The position numbers and the translations under genes were made by a program. A DNA stretch of 64,000 nucleotides from Streptomyces tropicalis (GTDB lineage Bacteria; Actinomycetota; Actinomycetes; Streptomycetales; Streptomycetaceae), in NCBI RefSeq assembly GCF_029269835.1, contig NZ_JARJBB010000002.1, positions 1 to 64,000 on the forward strand. Direction: 5' to 3'. This document shows positions 45,176 to 53,892 of this stretch, piece by piece (the first letter of the stretch is position 1; every line of letters begins with the position of its first letter). Under the pieces are notes generated by a model. It did not search any database. It saw only the letters and a list, made by a program, of their open reading frames with translations, and had not been told where the DNA came from.

Positions 45176-46405
45176 ATGATCGAGGCAGTCGGCCTGACCA
45201 AGCGCTACGGCGACAAGACCGCCGTGTACAACCTCTCCTTCCAGGTGAGGCCCGGTGCCGTGACCGGCTTCCTCGGACCGAACGGCTCCGGCAAGTCGAC
45301 GACCATGCGGATGATCCTCGGCCTGGACAACCCCACCGCGGGCTCGGTGACGATCGGCGGGCACCCCTACCGGCGGCTGCCCAACGCACCCCGCCAGGTG
45401 GGTGCGCTGCTCGACGCCAAGGCCGTGCACGGCGGCCGCTCCGCCCGCAACCACCTGCTGTCCCTGGCCCAGCTCTCCGGCATCCCGGTGCGGCGGGTGG
45501 ACGAGGTCCTGGGCGTGGTCGGCCTGCAGGACGTGGCGAAGAAGCGGTCCAAGGGCTTCTCCCTCGGCATGGGCCAGCGGCTCGGCATCGCCGCCGCACT
45601 TCTCGGCGACCCCCGGGTGCTGCTCTTCGACGAGCCGGTGAACGGTCTCGACCCCGAGGGCATCCTCTGGGTGCGGAACCTGATGAAGTCGCTGGCGGCG
45701 GAGGGACGGACCGTGTTCGTCTCCAGCCACCTGATGAGCGAGATGGCGCTGACCGCCGACCACCTCATCGTGATCGGGCGCGGGCAGCTGCTCGCCGACA
45801 TGAGCATCCGGGACTTCATCTCCGCCAACTCTGCGGACTTCGCGCGCGTCCGCACTCCCGACGGGGAGCGCGAGGGCCGCGAAAAGCTGTCGTCGGCGCT
45901 GACCGAGGCGGGCGGGCACGTGCTGCCCGAGCCGGACGGCGCGCTGCGGGTGACCGGGCTGCCGCTCCCCCGCATCAGCGACATCGCGCACGACGGCGGC
46001 GTACGGCTGTGGGAGCTGTCGCCGCACCAGGCCTCGCTGGAGGAGGCGTACATGCGGATGACGCAGTCCGCCGTCGACTACCGCTCGACCACCGACCAGA
46101 AGGCGGGCCTGATGCAGCCGCTGCCGCCGGGCGCCGAGCCGCCGGTGCCGGTGCCGGGCCAGGGGCAGCCGGGCTGGTACGCCCCGCCGCCGCCCCGGCA
46201 CGGGCAGCCGTCCGCCCCGCCGCAGGGGCAGCCCGGCGCGGCACCCGCGGGCCCCTACGCCGGCGCGCCCGCGCCGGCCGCCGCGCCCCACCCCTACGGT
46301 GCTCCGGGCGCGGGGGCGCCGAACCCGTACGCGCAGTCCGCGGCCCCGCCGCAGGCGCCGCCCGTTCCCGCCGCCGACCCGACCAAGCCCGAGGACGCCC
46401 GATGA
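45176..46405 (+). CDS. ABC transporter ATPase (exporter type), pair 2, with Pro-rich C-terminal tail
   Basis: 409 residues from ATG 45176; GTG 45167 is the alternative. Walker A GPNGSGKSTTMRMI, signature FSLGMGQRLGIAAALL, Walker B LLFDEPVNGLDPEG, SSHLMSEMA. The ATPase (residues 1-305) is strikingly similar to the pair-1 ATPase, so one arose by duplication. Residues about 310-409 are a Pro/Gly/Ala/Gln-rich tail, not part of the usual family. The permease gene overlaps its stop as ATGA. Confidence 0.92.
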   Translation: MIEAVGLTKRYGDKTAVYNLSFQVRPGAVTGFLGPNGSGKSTTMRMILGLDNPTAGSVTIGGHPYRRLPNAPRQVGALLDAKAVHGGRSARNHLLSLAQLSGIPVRRVDEVLGVVGLQDVAKKRSKGFSLGMGQRLGIAAALLGDPRVLLFDEPVNGLDPEGILWVRNLMKSLAAEGRTVFVSSHLMSEMALTADHLIVIGRGQLLADMSIRDFISANSADFARVRTPDGEREGREKLSSALTEAGGHVLPEPDGALRVTGLPLPRISDIAHDGGVRLWELSPHQASLEEAYMRMTQSAVDYRSTTDQKAGLMQPLPPGAEPPVPVPGQGQPGWYAPPPPRHGQPSAPPQGQPGAAPAGPYAGAPAPAAAPHPYGAPGAGAPNPYAQSAAPPQAPPVPAADPTKPEDAR

Positions 46406-47274
46406 GCTCGCCCCAGAACCCGATGCCGCAGGCCGCGCCCGCCTGGCAGGGGACGGCCGCCTCCCCGCACGCCGGCTACACCTCGCCGATCCCCGTCGTC
46501 CGCACGCACCTCGGCCACGCCCTGGTCTCCGAGTGGACGAAGATCAGGTCGGTGCGCTCCACGGTGTGGACGCTCGGCGTCTTCGTCCTGCTGGTGCTGG
46601 GCATCGGGCTGCTGACCGGCGTGGTGGTCTCCAGCTCCTCCTCGGAGATGTCGAGCGCCGACAACCCGCTGACCCTGGGCTTCTTCGGGCTGCTCCTCGG
46701 CAGCATCTGCCTCATCACCCTCGGCGTGCTCACCACGGCGTCGGAGTACGGCACGGGGATGATCCGGACCACCATGACGGCGTGCCCGAGCCGCGGCCGG
46801 GTGCTGGCGGCCAAGGCGCTGGTGTTCTTCCTGGTGGCCTTCACCACCACCCTGGTGTCCTCGGTGCTGGTCGCGTTCGCGCAGACGGCGATGCTGGGCG
46901 GCAGCGGGGTACGGCAGCCGAGCGGCGCGGAATGGCTCAAGGGCACGGTCGGAGTGAGCCTCTACCTCGCCCTGCTCGGGCTGCTGTCGCTCGTCGTCGG
47001 CTCGATCCTGCGGCACTCGGCCGGCGCCATCACCATCATGATCGGCGTCGTGCTGGCCCCGCTGGTGATCGCGCTGTTCATGTTCACGCAGTCGCTGGAG
47101 AAGGTGCGCACCGCGCTGATCGACTACTCGATCCCGAACCAGCTGAGCGTCTTCTACTCCAACTCCCTGACCCACTCCGGCCCGTCGGGCTGGGATCCGC
47201 TGTGGATCGTCCTCGCCGTGACGGCCCTCGCCTTCGCGGGCGCCTGGGCGCTGCTCCGGCAGCGCGACGTCTGA
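46402..47274 (+). CDS. ABC-2 type permease, pair 2
   Basis: 290 residues from ATG 46402. A Pro-rich cytoplasmic lead (about 1-45) precedes SEWTKIRSVRSTVWTLGVFVLLVLGIGLL and five further membrane helices (about 92-115, 140-165, 185-205, 212-235, 265-285). The TTASEYGTGMIRTTMTACPSRGRVLAAK loop matches its pair-1 counterpart. Partner of the preceding ATPase by translational coupling. Substrate unknown. Confidence 0.9.
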   Translation: MSSPQNPMPQAAPAWQGTAASPHAGYTSPIPVVRTHLGHALVSEWTKIRSVRSTVWTLGVFVLLVLGIGLLTGVVVSSSSSEMSSADNPLTLGFFGLLLGSICLITLGVLTTASEYGTGMIRTTMTACPSRGRVLAAKALVFFLVAFTTTLVSSVLVAFAQTAMLGGSGVRQPSGAEWLKGTVGVSLYLALLGLLSLVVGSILRHSAGAITIMIGVVLAPLVIALFMFTQSLEKVRTALIDYSIPNQLSVFYSNSLTHSGPSGWDPLWIVLAVTALAFAGAWALLRQRDV

Positions 47275-47279
47275 CGCCC

Positions 47280-47300
47280 GCGGGCCGGACGGCGGCCCGC
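47280..47300. terminator. Short hairpin between ABC operon and zinc-ribbon protein gene
   Basis: GCGGGCC (47280-47286) pairs with GGCCCGC (47294-47300) around seven bases, between convergent stops. Only seven base pairs, so a modest call. Confidence 0.5.
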
Positions 47301-47301
47301 C

Positions 47302-47634
47302 TCAGAACCGCGGTGCGTTCCGGGACCGCTGCACCCGTGCGGTGCGGCGGTCCTTCGCGTTCCAGCAGGCCTTGTGCCAGTGCCGGCGATCGTCCACCCC
47401 CGCGTGCGCGGGCCAGGCCACCACGTGCGGGACGCCGGAGGGGATCGCCTGGTCGCAGCCCGGGCAACGGTACGTCTTGCCCGGGGCCGCGCCACCCGCC
47501 ACATGGCGCACGTTCCAGTCCTCCCCCTGCCAGGTCTCCGAGGACTGCAGGCCGCCGTAGCGGCTCGCGGGGTCGTCCTCGGCGCTCCGGCCGGACGAGC
47601 CGGCGGCCTTGGGTCGGTTGCGGCGCGGGGACAC
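47302..47634 (-). CDS. Small zinc-ribbon-like protein, function unknown
   Basis: 110 residues from GTG 47634 with GAGAGG upstream. Basic first 15 residues (SPRRNRPKAA), then a possible metal site made by CPGC (about residues 67-70), HVVAW and HWHKACW (His/Cys about 94-99). Relatives in Streptomyces are often labelled ATP/GTP-binding protein, but no P-loop is present here. Could be nucleic-acid binding given the basic ends; that is inference. Confidence 0.78.
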   Translation of the reverse strand: MSPRRNRPKAAGSSGRSAEDDPASRYGGLQSSETWQGEDWNVRHVAGGAAPGKTYRCPGCDQAIPSGVPHVVAWPAHAGVDDRRHWHKACWNAKDRRTARVQRSRNAPRF

Positions 47635-47864
47635 GGAACACCTCTCGCAGCGGTACAGGGGGGACGGATCCCGTCCAGCCTACGCGGCACCGGGCGGGCG
47701 GTCGGCGGACGGCCGATCCCGCCGCCCGCCCCGCGGCCCCGCGGACCAGCACATTCCGCAGACAATCCGCAAATCTCTTCGCCAGGCCGTGTCCTCGGCA
47801 CGTGTCGACCGGTTATGCCCGGTGGGGGAGCTCCGTGTCGGAGCCGAGGAAGCAGGAAAGTGCC

Positions 47865-48893
47865 ATGCGCGTAGGAAGTTTCGTGTTGGCGGCCCAGTTC
47901 CCGGGCCAGGGCCAGGGGGAGGCGCTGCACCGGGCGGTCCGCTCCGCCGAGGTGGCCGAGGAGGCCGGACTGGACACGGCCTGGCTGGCCGAGCACCACT
48001 TCGTGCCGTACGGCACGTGCCCGTCCGCGGTCACCCTGGCAGCGCTGCTGCTCGGCCGGACCAGCCGCCTCCGGGTCGGCACAGCGGTGAGCGTGCTGCC
48101 CACCGTCCACCCGGTCGCGCTCGGCGAGCAGGCCGCGCTGCTGCACGTGACGAGCGGCGGGCGGTTCTCCCTGGGCGTGGGCCGCGGCGGGCCGTGGGTG
48201 GACCTGGAGGTGTTCGGCGCGGGCCTCCCCGCGTACGAGCAGGGCTTCCCCGAGTCCCTGGATCTGCTGCTGCGCTGGCTGCGCGAACCGTCGGTGTCCG
48301 CCGCGGGCGACCGGTTCCGCTTCCGCGAGGTCCCGGTGGTGCCCCGGCCCGCGCAGGCCCTGACGGACGCGCCGGGCCCCGAGGTCGTCGTCGCCTGCAC
48401 CTCGCCGGCCGGCGTGCGGCTGGCCGCCGGGCGCGGCCTGCCGATGCTGCTCGGCATGCACGTCGGGGACGAGGAGAAGGCCGAGATGGTCGCCCTGTGG
48501 CGCCGGTCGGCACGGGACGCGGGCCGGTCCGCGCAGGAGATCCAGGACGCCGCCCATGTGTCGGCCGGGGTCTGCCAGATCGCGGACCGGCGCACCGACG
48601 CGGTGGAGACCCTCCTGAAGGCGATGCCGGGCTGGCTCAGGCAGGGCCTGGAGGCCCATGTCACGGTGGACGGGCGCACCCGCCGGATGCGCGACCCGCT
48701 GGCGTACACCGAACTGCTCTGCGGGCTGCATCCGGTGGGCACTCCGCGGCTGTGCGCGGACCGGCTCGCGGCGACCTCCGAGCGCACCGGGATCTCCCGC
48801 TTCGCCCTGCTCGTCGAGGGCTCGGGCGACCTCGCGGCCACGGAGGACAACGTACGACGGCTCGGCGCCGAGGTCCTGCCCCACCTGGGCTGA
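47865..48893 (+). CDS. LLM-class F420/FMN-dependent oxidoreductase
   Basis: 342 residues from ATG 47865 with AGGAAAG upstream. Bacterial luciferase-like TIM barrel: MRVGSFVLAAQFPGQGQ, AEVAEEAGLDTAWLAEHHFVPYG, RTSRLRVGTAVSVLPTVHPVALGEQAALLHVTSGGRFSLGVGRG. The AEHHF motif is typical of flavin monooxygenases of the group. No cofactor or substrate can be fixed from sequence. It stands alone between the zinc-ribbon gene (divergent) and a convergent small gene. Confidence 0.9.
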   Translation: MRVGSFVLAAQFPGQGQGEALHRAVRSAEVAEEAGLDTAWLAEHHFVPYGTCPSAVTLAALLLGRTSRLRVGTAVSVLPTVHPVALGEQAALLHVTSGGRFSLGVGRGGPWVDLEVFGAGLPAYEQGFPESLDLLLRWLREPSVSAAGDRFRFREVPVVPRPAQALTDAPGPEVVVACTSPAGVRLAAGRGLPMLLGMHVGDEEKAEMVALWRRSARDAGRSAQEIQDAAHVSAGVCQIADRRTDAVETLLKAMPGWLRQGLEAHVTVDGRTRRMRDPLAYTELLCGLHPVGTPRLCADRLAATSERTGISRFALLVEGSGDLAATEDNVRRLGAEVLPHLG

Positions 48894-48977
48894 CCGGATC
48901 GCGTCGCGGGATGGCTTGCCGCCCCAGCACTCCATGCACCTCCCGCGGAAGGAGCGGCAAGCAGACTCCTGGGCGCG

Positions 48978-49370
48978 TCAGCAGTCCCGGAACTCCGGGG
49001 ACTGGTTCAGCACCTGGCTGCGCACCGACGTGAACCGGCCCAGCGACTCGTCGGCCGCGGTGTCCACCGGGAACACCGCCACCCGGTGGCAGTTCTGGAA
49101 GGCCAGCCGCACACCGAAATGCCGCTGCAGCGCACCGCGGATGGCGTCACTCGCGAGTGCGCGCAGCAGCTGACCGCGTGCCTGCTCGTCCGGCGGGGGC
49201 GTCTGGTTGTCGGCGAAGGCTCCGCCGTCCACCTTCAGCTGGGCCACCAGGGAGCTGATCATCTCCCACGCGTAGGGCAGGGAGGTCCGGACGCAGTCGA
49301 CGAAGGCTGCTTCGTCGACCTCGCCTCGCTCGGCCTGTTCGAGTAGGGCCGGTGAGACGTCGAGCGACAT
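48978..49370 (-). CDS. SCO5389-family protein of unknown function
   Basis: 130 residues from ATG 49370 with AGGAGAAC upstream. Mostly alpha-helical and acidic: [45 protein letters not shown], then [30 protein letters not shown]; three cysteines, one at the very C-terminus. No signal or membrane segment. Conserved in the genus as a family known only by the S. coelicolor locus tag (from memory). Divergent from nucS. Confidence 0.85.
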   Translation of the reverse strand: MSLDVSPALLEQAERGEVDEAAFVDCVRTSLPYAWEMISSLVAQLKVDGGAFADNQTPPPDEQARGQLLRALASDAIRGALQRHFGVRLAFQNCHRVAVFPVDTAADESLGRFTSVRSQVLNQSPEFRDC

Positions 49371-49671
49371 GGGTTCTCCTCTCGCACCCCCGAACAGCAG
49401 GGGTTGCCGGACAGATAAGGGAGTGCGCAATACCGAACACGGTGTGTACACATACAGCGACCTCCCGTTCACTACCGTAGGCAACAGAACGGGGGCCCAC
49501 CAGGCGAATGCACGGACAGGACGCCCCTGTTGGGCACACAATCGGCCACGAGTGAACACGGATCATCCAGGGAAAAATGGGGCGACCCGGCGGCCCGTCC
49601 GCGGGCTCCGCGCGGGCGCCCGCACCGGGCGCTTCGCGTACAGCGCCGCGCGTCGAGTAGCGTTGCCGACC
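49371..49671. promoter_or_regulatory. 301-base divergent promoter region between SCO5389-like gene and nucS
   Basis: No gene seen. The only clear symmetry is TGTGTACACA at 49443-49452, near the middle of a relatively AT-rich stretch (49430-49500) that probably contains the promoter of one or both genes. Confidence 0.4.
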
Positions 49672-50343
49672 ATGCGTCTCGTCATTGCCCGATGCTCCGT
49701 CGACTACGCGGGCCGGCTCACCGCCCACCTTCCGACAGCGCCCCGTCTGATCCTGGTGAAGGCGGACGGCAGCGTCTCGATCCACGCGGACGACCGCGCC
49801 TACAAGCCCCTGAACTGGATGTCGCCGCCGTGCACCCTGAAGGAGGGCACCGGCGACGACGACGGCGTGTGGACGGTCGTCAACAAGGCGGGCGAGAAGC
49901 TCATCATCACGATGGAGGAGATCCTCCACGACTCGTCGCACGAACTCGGTGTGGATCCGGGGCTGATCAAGGACGGCGTGGAAGCGCACCTGCAGGAACT
50001 GCTCGCCGACCGCATCGAGACCCTCGGCGACGGCTACACCCTGATCCGCCGCGAGTACATGACGGCCATCGGCCCGGTGGACATCCTGTGCCGGGACGCC
50101 GAGGGGCGGACCGTCGCCGTGGAGATCAAGCGGCGCGGCGAGATCGACGGCGTGGAACAGCTCACCCGCTACCTGGAGCTGCTCAACCGCGACCCCCATC
50201 TGGCCCCGGTCCGCGGCGTCTTCGCCGCCCAGGAGATCAAGCCGCAGGCCCGCGTGCTGGCCACCGACCGCGGCATCGGCTGCCAGGTGCTGGACTACGA
50301 CGCGCTGCGCGGCATCGAGGACGACAAGCTGCGGCTGTTCTGA
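49672..50343 (+). CDS. nucS: Endonuclease NucS/EndoMS (non-canonical mismatch repair)
   Basis: 223 residues from ATG 49672. N-terminal beta-rich dimerisation domain ([37 protein letters not shown]), C-terminal RecB-like nuclease with [18 protein letters not shown] (D-ExK active site) and [11 protein letters not shown]. Actinobacteria lack MutS/MutL and use NucS to cut mismatches such as G-T. The protein ends DDKLRLF, a fit to the C-terminal clamp-binding motif known in mycobacterial NucS. Followed by a 17-bp tandem repeat and a strong hairpin. Confidence 0.95.
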   Translation: MRLVIARCSVDYAGRLTAHLPTAPRLILVKADGSVSIHADDRAYKPLNWMSPPCTLKEGTGDDDGVWTVVNKAGEKLIITMEEILHDSSHELGVDPGLIKDGVEAHLQELLADRIETLGDGYTLIRREYMTAIGPVDILCRDAEGRTVAVEIKRRGEIDGVEQLTRYLELLNRDPHLAPVRGVFAAQEIKPQARVLATDRGIGCQVLDYDALRGIEDDKLRLF

Positions 50344-50365
50344 GCGGCCCCCGCCGACCGGCGCG

Positions 50366-50475
50366 GGCCGTAGTCCGGCGGGGGCCGTAGTCCGGCGGGG
50401 GCCGTAGTCCGGCGGGGGCCGTAGTCCGGCGGGGGCCGTAGTCCGGCGGGGGCCGTAGTCCGGCGGGGGCCGTAG
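50366..50475 (+). repeat. 17-bp tandem repeat, six full copies and a partial seventh
   Basis: The unit CCGTAGTCCGGCGGGGG recurs at 50368, 50385, 50402, 50419, 50436, 50453 with no visible mismatches, and a shortened copy starts at 50470. It lies between the nucS stop and the terminator, in non-coding DNA. No spacers, so not a CRISPR array. Confidence 0.92.
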
Positions 50476-50518
50476 GGCGCGAGGAGCCGGGTCCGGAAGG
50501 GACCCGGCTCCTCGCGCC
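50476..50518. terminator. Perfect 19-bp hairpin between nucS and the convergent ATPase gene
   Basis: Arms 50476-50494 (GGCGCGAGGAGCCGGGTCC) and 50500-50518 pair completely with a GGAAG loop. It lies 14 bases before the stop of the minus-strand gene, so it should stop transcription from both sides. Confidence 0.85.
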
Positions 50519-50531
50519 GGTCGGCGCCCGC

Positions 50532-53093
50532 TCAGATGACGGAGTCGCCCGCGGACCGGCCGCCGCCGTCCGGGGCGCTCGCGGAGCCGGCCGAGGAGGC
50601 CGGGGCGCTCGCCGTGGGGCCGCCGGCCGTGTCGGACGTCGACGGGCTGACCGTCGAGGACCCGGTCGAACCGGTCGGCGAGGGCGTCGGGCTGCCGCCC
50701 GAGGACTTCGAGGTCGTGGGCGAGGGGCTCGGGCTCGACGGCGTGGACGGCTTCCCCGACGGGGGTGCCGTCCTGGACGGGGTCGGACCGGAGGAGGTGC
50801 TCGGGCCGCCGCCGGGCTTCCGCGTCCCGCTGGGCGCGTCCGAGGGCGCCGCGGTGCCGGCCGCCGGCGCCGCGTCGCCGCCCGCGCCGCGGGTGGCGCC
50901 GGTTCCGGCCGGGCGGCCGGTCGCCGATCCGATGCCGGTGCCGGTGCGGCCCTGGTCGCCCTGGGGCGGCGTGTCCGCGCCCGGGTCGCCGTCGTTCAGG
51001 CCCTGGCCGGTGGACGGGTTGCCGTCGACCCGGTGCGCGGGGTCGTTGGCGTCGTTGTGCGAGGTGGCGCCGAGCGTCACCACGGTGCCGAGGACGGCGG
51101 CGAGCAGGGCGCCCGCGCCCGCCGCGACCAGGTTGCGCCGGGCGAAGCTCTTCACGCCGGCCCCGGAAGCGGCGGGGGTCTGCGCCGCGTCCGGGGCCGC
51201 GGCCGCACCCCGGTGGGACACCAGCGTGACGGCGTCGGTACCGGGCGGCTGGAGCGCCGGGAAGGGCATCTGGGGCCGCCCGGCGGCCGCCGCCTTCTCC
51301 TCACCGCGCACCGTCGGCGCCTCGTCGTCCGCCGCCGGGCCGAGACCGGCCGGCACGCCCAGCCCGGGCGTGCCGGAGCGGTCGTCGACGAGGGCGAGCG
51401 CACGGCGGCCGGCGACGGTGCCGCGCTTGTCGGCGAGGGCGCCGCGCAGTCCGATGGAGGTCTCCAGCTCGGCGCGGGCACGGTCCAGCCGCCCCTCGCA
51501 CAGCGCGAGGACGCCCAACTCGTGGTGGAAGTACGCCTGCTCGGCGACGTCCCCGGTGAGCCGGGAGGCCTCGGCGCCGAAGCGCAGCGCCCGCTCCCAG
51601 GCACTCCAGTGCAGTCCGGCGGCGAAGGCGGGCGCGGCGGTGCGCGCCAGCCGCACGGCGGTGTTCTGCTCCTCCCCGTCCTCCGGTGCGGCGGACGGGA
51701 CCAGCTGGGCCAGGGCGGCGAGCACCGCGTCTGCCTCGGCGCAGACCCGCTCGGGGGTGACCGAGGGGTGGCCTGCCCACCAGGCGTAGTGGCGGGCGGC
51801 GGTGCGGGCCTGCTCCTCGGCGTCGTCGGCGTAGCCGGCGGCCTCCATCTGGGTGAGCACGCCGGCGGCGAGCCGGTAGCGGGAGCCGACCGGCGAGACC
51901 AGGCCGCAGGCCGCGAGTTCACCGAGCGCGGCGTCCGCGTGGGTGTCGCCGACCAGCGCGGGCAGATGCGCCTGGTGCGGCACCTCGCCGCCGAGCGCGA
52001 CGGCGAACCGCAGGGTGGCGCGGGCCGAGGAGGTCAGCTGGGAGGCGAGCAGCGGGCCGGGGGCGGCAGCCAGGCCGAGGGAGGGCAGCGGGGACTCCCC
52101 GCCGTCGCCGGCGGCCAGTGCGGCAGCGTCGTGCGGGGCGTCGCCGGGCAGCGCGTCCTCGAAGACGCCGAACTCGTCGACGGCGCTCGCCCCGGCGCGC
52201 AGCCGGTCCCGACGGCGCAGCAGGGCGCCGGCCTGGACGAAGCGCAGCGGCAGCCCCTCGGACTCGAACCAGAGGTCGCCGGCCCAGTTGGACTCCTCCT
52301 CGGTGAGCACGCGGCCGACCGCGCGCTCCAGCAGCTCTGCACCGCCCGCGCGGTCCAGTCCCCCGAGGGCGATCTCCTCGACGGCGGCGGAGGCGGAGGG
52401 TGCGGGCACGTCCGGGGTGACGGCGAGGAGGAAGGCGCACTCGGGGGTGGCGTCGAGGAGCTCGTCGAGGGCGGGGCCGCCGCACTCGAGGTCGTCCACC
52501 ACGACGACCGCCCCGATCTCGCGGACGGTGGCGAGGAGTTCGTCGTGGGTGAGCCGGTGCCGCGGCGCGTCGTGGACGGCGCGCAGGAGGTCGTGGAGGA
52601 GGTCGGTGGCGGTGCGGCGGAAGCCGGAGAGGCGGACGACGCCGTCGGGGGCGAGGTCGGCGCAGTCGTCGGCGACGAGGTCGAGGAGGCTGGTGCGGCC
52701 GGAGCCGGAGGGCCCGGTCAGGCGCACCGAGCGGCCGCGGGCCAGCAGCCGCACCAGCTGCTCGCGCTCCTCCTGGCGTTCCAGGAGGTCGAGCGGGGTC
52801 GACATGGGGCCGGGCGGGACGGGCGGCCGGGCGGAGCGGTCACGGTCGGCGCGTTCGGCGGCCGGGTGCCGGGGCGGGCGCCCCGGCCGCTCCCCGGGCG
52901 GGCAGACCTCTATCTCGCTGCCGTCGACGGGGTTGACGGTGAGCAGGAAGTCGCCGGTGACGAGCCGTGCGGTGCGCACCGGTGCGGGCGGAGCGAAGTC
53001 GGATGCGAGGGAGTCCCTGGGCGGGCGCTGGCGCGGCACGTGGCCGTCGCCGTCGTGGCCCACGTCCTGGGGTCCCCGGGTGTTCGGGTCCAT
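50532..53093 (-). CDS. P-loop ATPase with helical repeats, one membrane helix and Ser/Pro/Thr-rich exterior tail
   Basis: 853 residues from ATG 53093 (TTGGAAC upstream). Domains: disordered N-terminus to about 125; an STAND/NB-ARC-like ATPase with Walker A TGPSGSGRTSLLDLVA near residue 135, Walker B-like AVVVVDDLE near 205; winged-helix and TPR-like helices about 320-600 (HYAWWAGHPSVTPERV, YFHHELGVLALCEGRLDRARAELETS); membrane helix about 655-678 (NLVAAGAGALLAAVLGTVVTLGA); then about 170 residues of S/P/T/G outside the membrane. This layout resembles signalling ATPases with no known target. Convergent with nucS. Confidence 0.82.
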   Translation of the reverse strand: MDPNTRGPQDVGHDGDGHVPRQRPPRDSLASDFAPPAPVRTARLVTGDFLLTVNPVDGSEIEVCPPGERPGRPPRHPAAERADRDRSARPPVPPGPMSTPLDLLERQEEREQLVRLLARGRSVRLTGPSGSGRTSLLDLVADDCADLAPDGVVRLSGFRRTATDLLHDLLRAVHDAPRHRLTHDELLATVREIGAVVVVDDLECGGPALDELLDATPECAFLLAVTPDVPAPSASAAVEEIALGGLDRAGGAELLERAVGRVLTEEESNWAGDLWFESEGLPLRFVQAGALLRRRDRLRAGASAVDEFGVFEDALPGDAPHDAAALAAGDGGESPLPSLGLAAAPGPLLASQLTSSARATLRFAVALGGEVPHQAHLPALVGDTHADAALGELAACGLVSPVGSRYRLAAGVLTQMEAAGYADDAEEQARTAARHYAWWAGHPSVTPERVCAEADAVLAALAQLVPSAAPEDGEEQNTAVRLARTAAPAFAAGLHWSAWERALRFGAEASRLTGDVAEQAYFHHELGVLALCEGRLDRARAELETSIGLRGALADKRGTVAGRRALALVDDRSGTPGLGVPAGLGPAADDEAPTVRGEEKAAAAGRPQMPFPALQPPGTDAVTLVSHRGAAAAPDAAQTPAASGAGVKSFARRNLVAAGAGALLAAVLGTVVTLGATSHNDANDPAHRVDGNPSTGQGLNDGDPGADTPPQGDQGRTGTGIGSATGRPAGTGATRGAGGDAAPAAGTAAPSDAPSGTRKPGGGPSTSSGPTPSRTAPPSGKPSTPSSPSPSPTTSKSSGGSPTPSPTGSTGSSTVSPSTSDTAGGPTASAPASSAGSASAPDGGGRSAGDSVI

Positions 53094-53423
53094 AGGTTCC
53101 AAGCCCCCCAAAAGCGGCGTGTGCTCTTCAAGCCCCTCCCGGCCTTGCTGCACACCGCGCTGTCGCTTCCGGTCCGGGCCCGCTCGAGGGTTGCAGGGCA
53201 GCGGGCGACCGAACCTTAAACCTCTGCACAGTATCCACGACAGGGCGGGGTACCGCGCTGCCCGAGACATCACGGTCTCAGGCGGATTGCGCGGCCCTTG
53301 TGTTCGCTGACCTGCGCCCGGGTCTCCCCGGTCGCCCGCTTCACACCCGCGCCGGCCGACCGGGCCGGCATCTTCACCGGACCCCCGCACCTGCGGCACG
53401 CGGTCGCGGGAGGGCGTACCCGC
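53094..53423. other. 330-base gap between ATPase gene and STAS gene
   Basis: No supported gene. Around 53100-53240 the sequence should hold the ATPase promoter (53214-53221 CCTTAAAC is the least GC-rich spot). A short minus-strand frame ending at 53270 encodes a CxxC-like peptide but has no start site of its own. The rest shows nothing I can name. Confidence 0.4.
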
Positions 53424-53747
53424 TCACACGCGGGGCAGGGACTCCACTCCGATGCCGCCCTCGATGGCGAGGATGCGGTGCAGCCGGGTGGCCACCAGCA
53501 GGCGCTGCATCTGGGGCGGGACGCCGCGCAGCACCAGCCGCCGGCCGCAGCGGCCGGCGCGCCGGTGGGCTCCCATGATGACGCCGAGTCCGGTGGCGTC
53601 CCACGAGTCGAGCTCGGACAGGTCGAGCACCAGGTCGCCGGAGCCGCCGTCGACGGCCGAGTGCAGGACGGTACGGGCGTCCGCCGCGCTGCGGACGTCG
53701 AGGCGGCCCCCGACGACCAGCTCGGCGTGGTCGCCCCTGATATACAT
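53424..53747 (-). CDS. STAS-domain anti-sigma factor antagonist
   Basis: 107 residues from ATG 53747 (GGGGAGCG upstream). Single STAS domain: MYIRGDHAELVVGGRLDVRSAADARTVLH, then LVLDLSELDSWDATGLGVIMGAHRRAGR. In SpoIIAA/BldG relatives a Ser just before the GLG motif is phosphorylated; here that place is Thr (DATGLG), so phosphorylation would be on Thr or absent. No anti-sigma factor gene adjoins, so it may act in trans. Possible partner in a sigma-factor switch; not proved. Confidence 0.88.
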   Translation of the reverse strand: MYIRGDHAELVVGGRLDVRSAADARTVLHSAVDGGSGDLVLDLSELDSWDATGLGVIMGAHRRAGRCGRRLVLRGVPPQMQRLLVATRLHRILAIEGGIGVESLPRV

Positions 53748-53892
53748 ATGCGCTCCCCGTGAGTGCGGTGGCGGACTCCGTGACGGTGGCTGTGCAACGT
53801 CTGACTGCTGCGATCGCAGTGCGGTTGCTGTTTGTGAGCGAACCGATACCGAATTCACCCCGACGGGTGATGCCGAGGGGGCGGACGCGGTC

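Noticed and set aside
50366..50475. CRISPR array
   Set aside because: Units are 17 bp, contiguous and lack spacers; no cas genes nearby.
53270..53423. Small protein with CxxC motif after the STAS gene
   Set aside because: The frame has no ribosome site and its Cys part overlaps the STAS C-terminus in another frame; only about 35 codons lie outside.
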